Assembly: GCA_040081265.1 (NCBI GenBank) | Contig: JBEBGV010000051.1 | Coordinates: forward strand, 1 to 34,326 | Reading direction: 5' to 3' | Length of the DNA stretch: 34,326 nt | Source of the DNA: JBEBGV01 sp040081265 | GTDB taxonomy: Bacteria; Acidobacteriota; Vicinamibacteria; Vicinamibacterales; UBA2999 | The notes under the pieces: model-generated | Told to the model about the DNA's origin: nothing | Databases searched by the model: none | Seen by the model: only the letters and a program-made list of their open reading frames with translations | Program-made: the position numbers and the translations under genes | Shown here: piece by piece, positions 33,454 to 34,326 of the stretch | Numbering within the stretch: the first letter of the stretch is position 1 | Layout: each line of letters begins with the position of its first letter

Positions 33454-34326
33454 ATGCCTGTCTGGGAAGATGAACCAACGCGCGACGAGTGGCGACCCAC
33501 GCCGCTTGACGACGCCACCCTGACCCACGCGCGGCCAGCAGTCGCGGTCGACCAGACGCGCGTGCACGACGAGGTGCGGGCGGCCGCCCAGTCCGACGCA
33601 GGTGAGATCATCGCCCGCGCCAGACGCGACATTCGCCGCATCGTCGACGATGCCCGCAAAGAGATCCAGGAACTCTCCGCGCAGCTGGAGGCCGCCGATG
33701 TCCACGTGGCCGACTCTGACCTGCCGGATCCCTCGATCATCGAGGAGGACGAGTCGATTCCGACAACAGACGCGGAATGGCTGGGTGCACCCCCGGTCAC
33801 CGAGTTGCCCTCGCCGTTTGTGGCCGTGGCCCCCGACTATCGGGATGAAGAAGACTCCATCCTGGCGGCCACGTTCACCCCCCCGACTGCACCCGCGCGC
33901 TCGGCGAAGACCTTCGTCGCCCTGTTTACTCTTGCCGGTATCGTCGTCCTCGCCGGGACCGTGTGGTGGCTGAGGCAGGCGCCAGCCACCGTCACGTCCG
34001 CACCGCCAGCGAGCGTGGCGAGCACGACGTCCCCGGTCAGCAACGCCCCAGCGCCTCCTGACTCTTCTCCCTCAGCTCCGTCCGCGACCGACGTGCCGCC
34101 GTCGTTGCCAGCTCCGCCCGCTGCCGGTCTCTCGGTGGCCATCGAAGCGCAGCGCGATACGTGGGTGCGATGGACCGTCGATGGTGAGTCGGATGCCGGC
34201 CGAACCTATGCGGCCGGCGAGAAGCGGCAAGTCGATGGCGTGGACGAGGTGGCCATCCGCGCCGGTGACGCCGGCGGACTGTTGATCTCGGTGGACGGCG
34301 CGCCCGCACGAGCGTTCGGCCCGGAC
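33454..34326 (+). CDS. RodZ C-terminal-domain-like membrane protein, truncated by window end
   Basis: The frame is open from ATG 33454 to the window end (291 codons, no stop). Residues 48-80 form a charged coiled coil (DAGEIIARARRDIRRIVDDA). A TM helix lies at about residues 150-170 (FVALFTLAGIVVLAGTVWWL). A Ser/Pro/Ala-rich linker follows, then a beta-rich domain starting LSVAIEAQRDTWVRWTVDGE and continuing with AGEKRQVDGVDEVAIRAGDAGGLLISVDG. The last part resembles the DUF4115 domain at the C terminus of RodZ. Canonical RodZ has a cytoplasmic HTH. None is seen here; a coiled coil takes its place. It starts 18 bp after the previous stop. The C-terminal end is missing. Confidence 0.8.
   Translation, partial: MPVWEDEPTRDEWRPTPLDDATLTHARPAVAVDQTRVHDEVRAAAQSDAGEIIARARRDIRRIVDDARKEIQELSAQLEAADVHVADSDLPDPSIIEEDESIPTTDAEWLGAPPVTELPSPFVAVAPDYRDEEDSILAATFTPPTAPARSAKTFVALFTLAGIVVLAGTVWWLRQAPATVTSAPPASVASTTSPVSNAPAPPDSSPSAPSATDVPPSLPAPPAAGLSVAIEAQRDTWVRWTVDGESDAGRTYAAGEKRQVDGVDEVAIRAGDAGGLLISVDGAPARAFGPD

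Overview
The window is 34.3 kb of high-GC, gene-dense bacterial DNA that looks chromosomal. It shows a diderm cell plan: LptF/LptG-type LPS export, a secretin, many lipoproteins and MltD. The closest overall match is Acidobacteriota, probably a Vicinamibacteria/Luteitalea-like lineage. That assignment rests on gene content (miaB-bifunctional nuclease-parAB linkage, a T2SS/T4P hybrid operon with PilMNOP, secreted CotH) and not on any marker gene. No rRNA, tRNA, CRISPR array or insertion sequence was found.

Layout. (1) 1-2.45 kb, plus strand: the 3' end of a probable miaB, a DUF151 bifunctional nuclease, then parA and parB. The parAB unit has a consensus-like sigma70 promoter. It also has two copies of the same inverted repeat, ATGTCGGC-N2-GCCGACAT, one upstream of parA and one inside parB. 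These are candidate non-canonical parS sites. A 28-bp dif-like XerC/XerD site follows 90 bp after parB, with a hairpin next to it. (2) 2.45-8.64 kb: a GH57 glycosidase, a divergent LptF-LptG fusion permease, and a PHP-domain hydrolase coupled to xerD. (3) 9.5-11.6 kb: murQ and a beta-lactamase-fold serine hydrolase, a probable muropeptide recycling pair. (4) 22.4-11.6 kb, minus strand: an eleven-gene operon, mostly with overlapping genes, in the order gspF-gspE-pilM-pilN-pilO-pilP-secretin-two GspG-type pseudopilins-PKD/Ig lipoprotein-atypical pseudopilin. The secretin is a lipoprotein with N-terminal TPRs and a C-terminal cohesin domain. (5) 22.6-25.6 kb: a lipoprotein divergent from an orphan BMC-H shell protein and an acylating aldehyde dehydrogenase with a C-terminal encapsulation-peptide-like helix. 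(6) 25.7-34.3 kb, plus strand: MltD, a zinc metallopeptidase/ATP-grasp ligase pair, a DUF4956 membrane protein with a secreted EF-hand CotH kinase-like protein, a lipoprotein metallo-beta-lactamase-fold protein, a small hypothetical, and a RodZ-C-terminal-domain-like membrane protein cut by the window end.

The most unusual material is: the parAB/palindrome/dif cluster; the secretin fused to TPRs and cohesin; the isolated BMC shell-plus-cargo pair with an extra C-terminal domain; the peptidase/ATP-grasp pair; and a recurring leaderless-gene architecture, with a -10-like hexamer 6-9 nt before the start codon.
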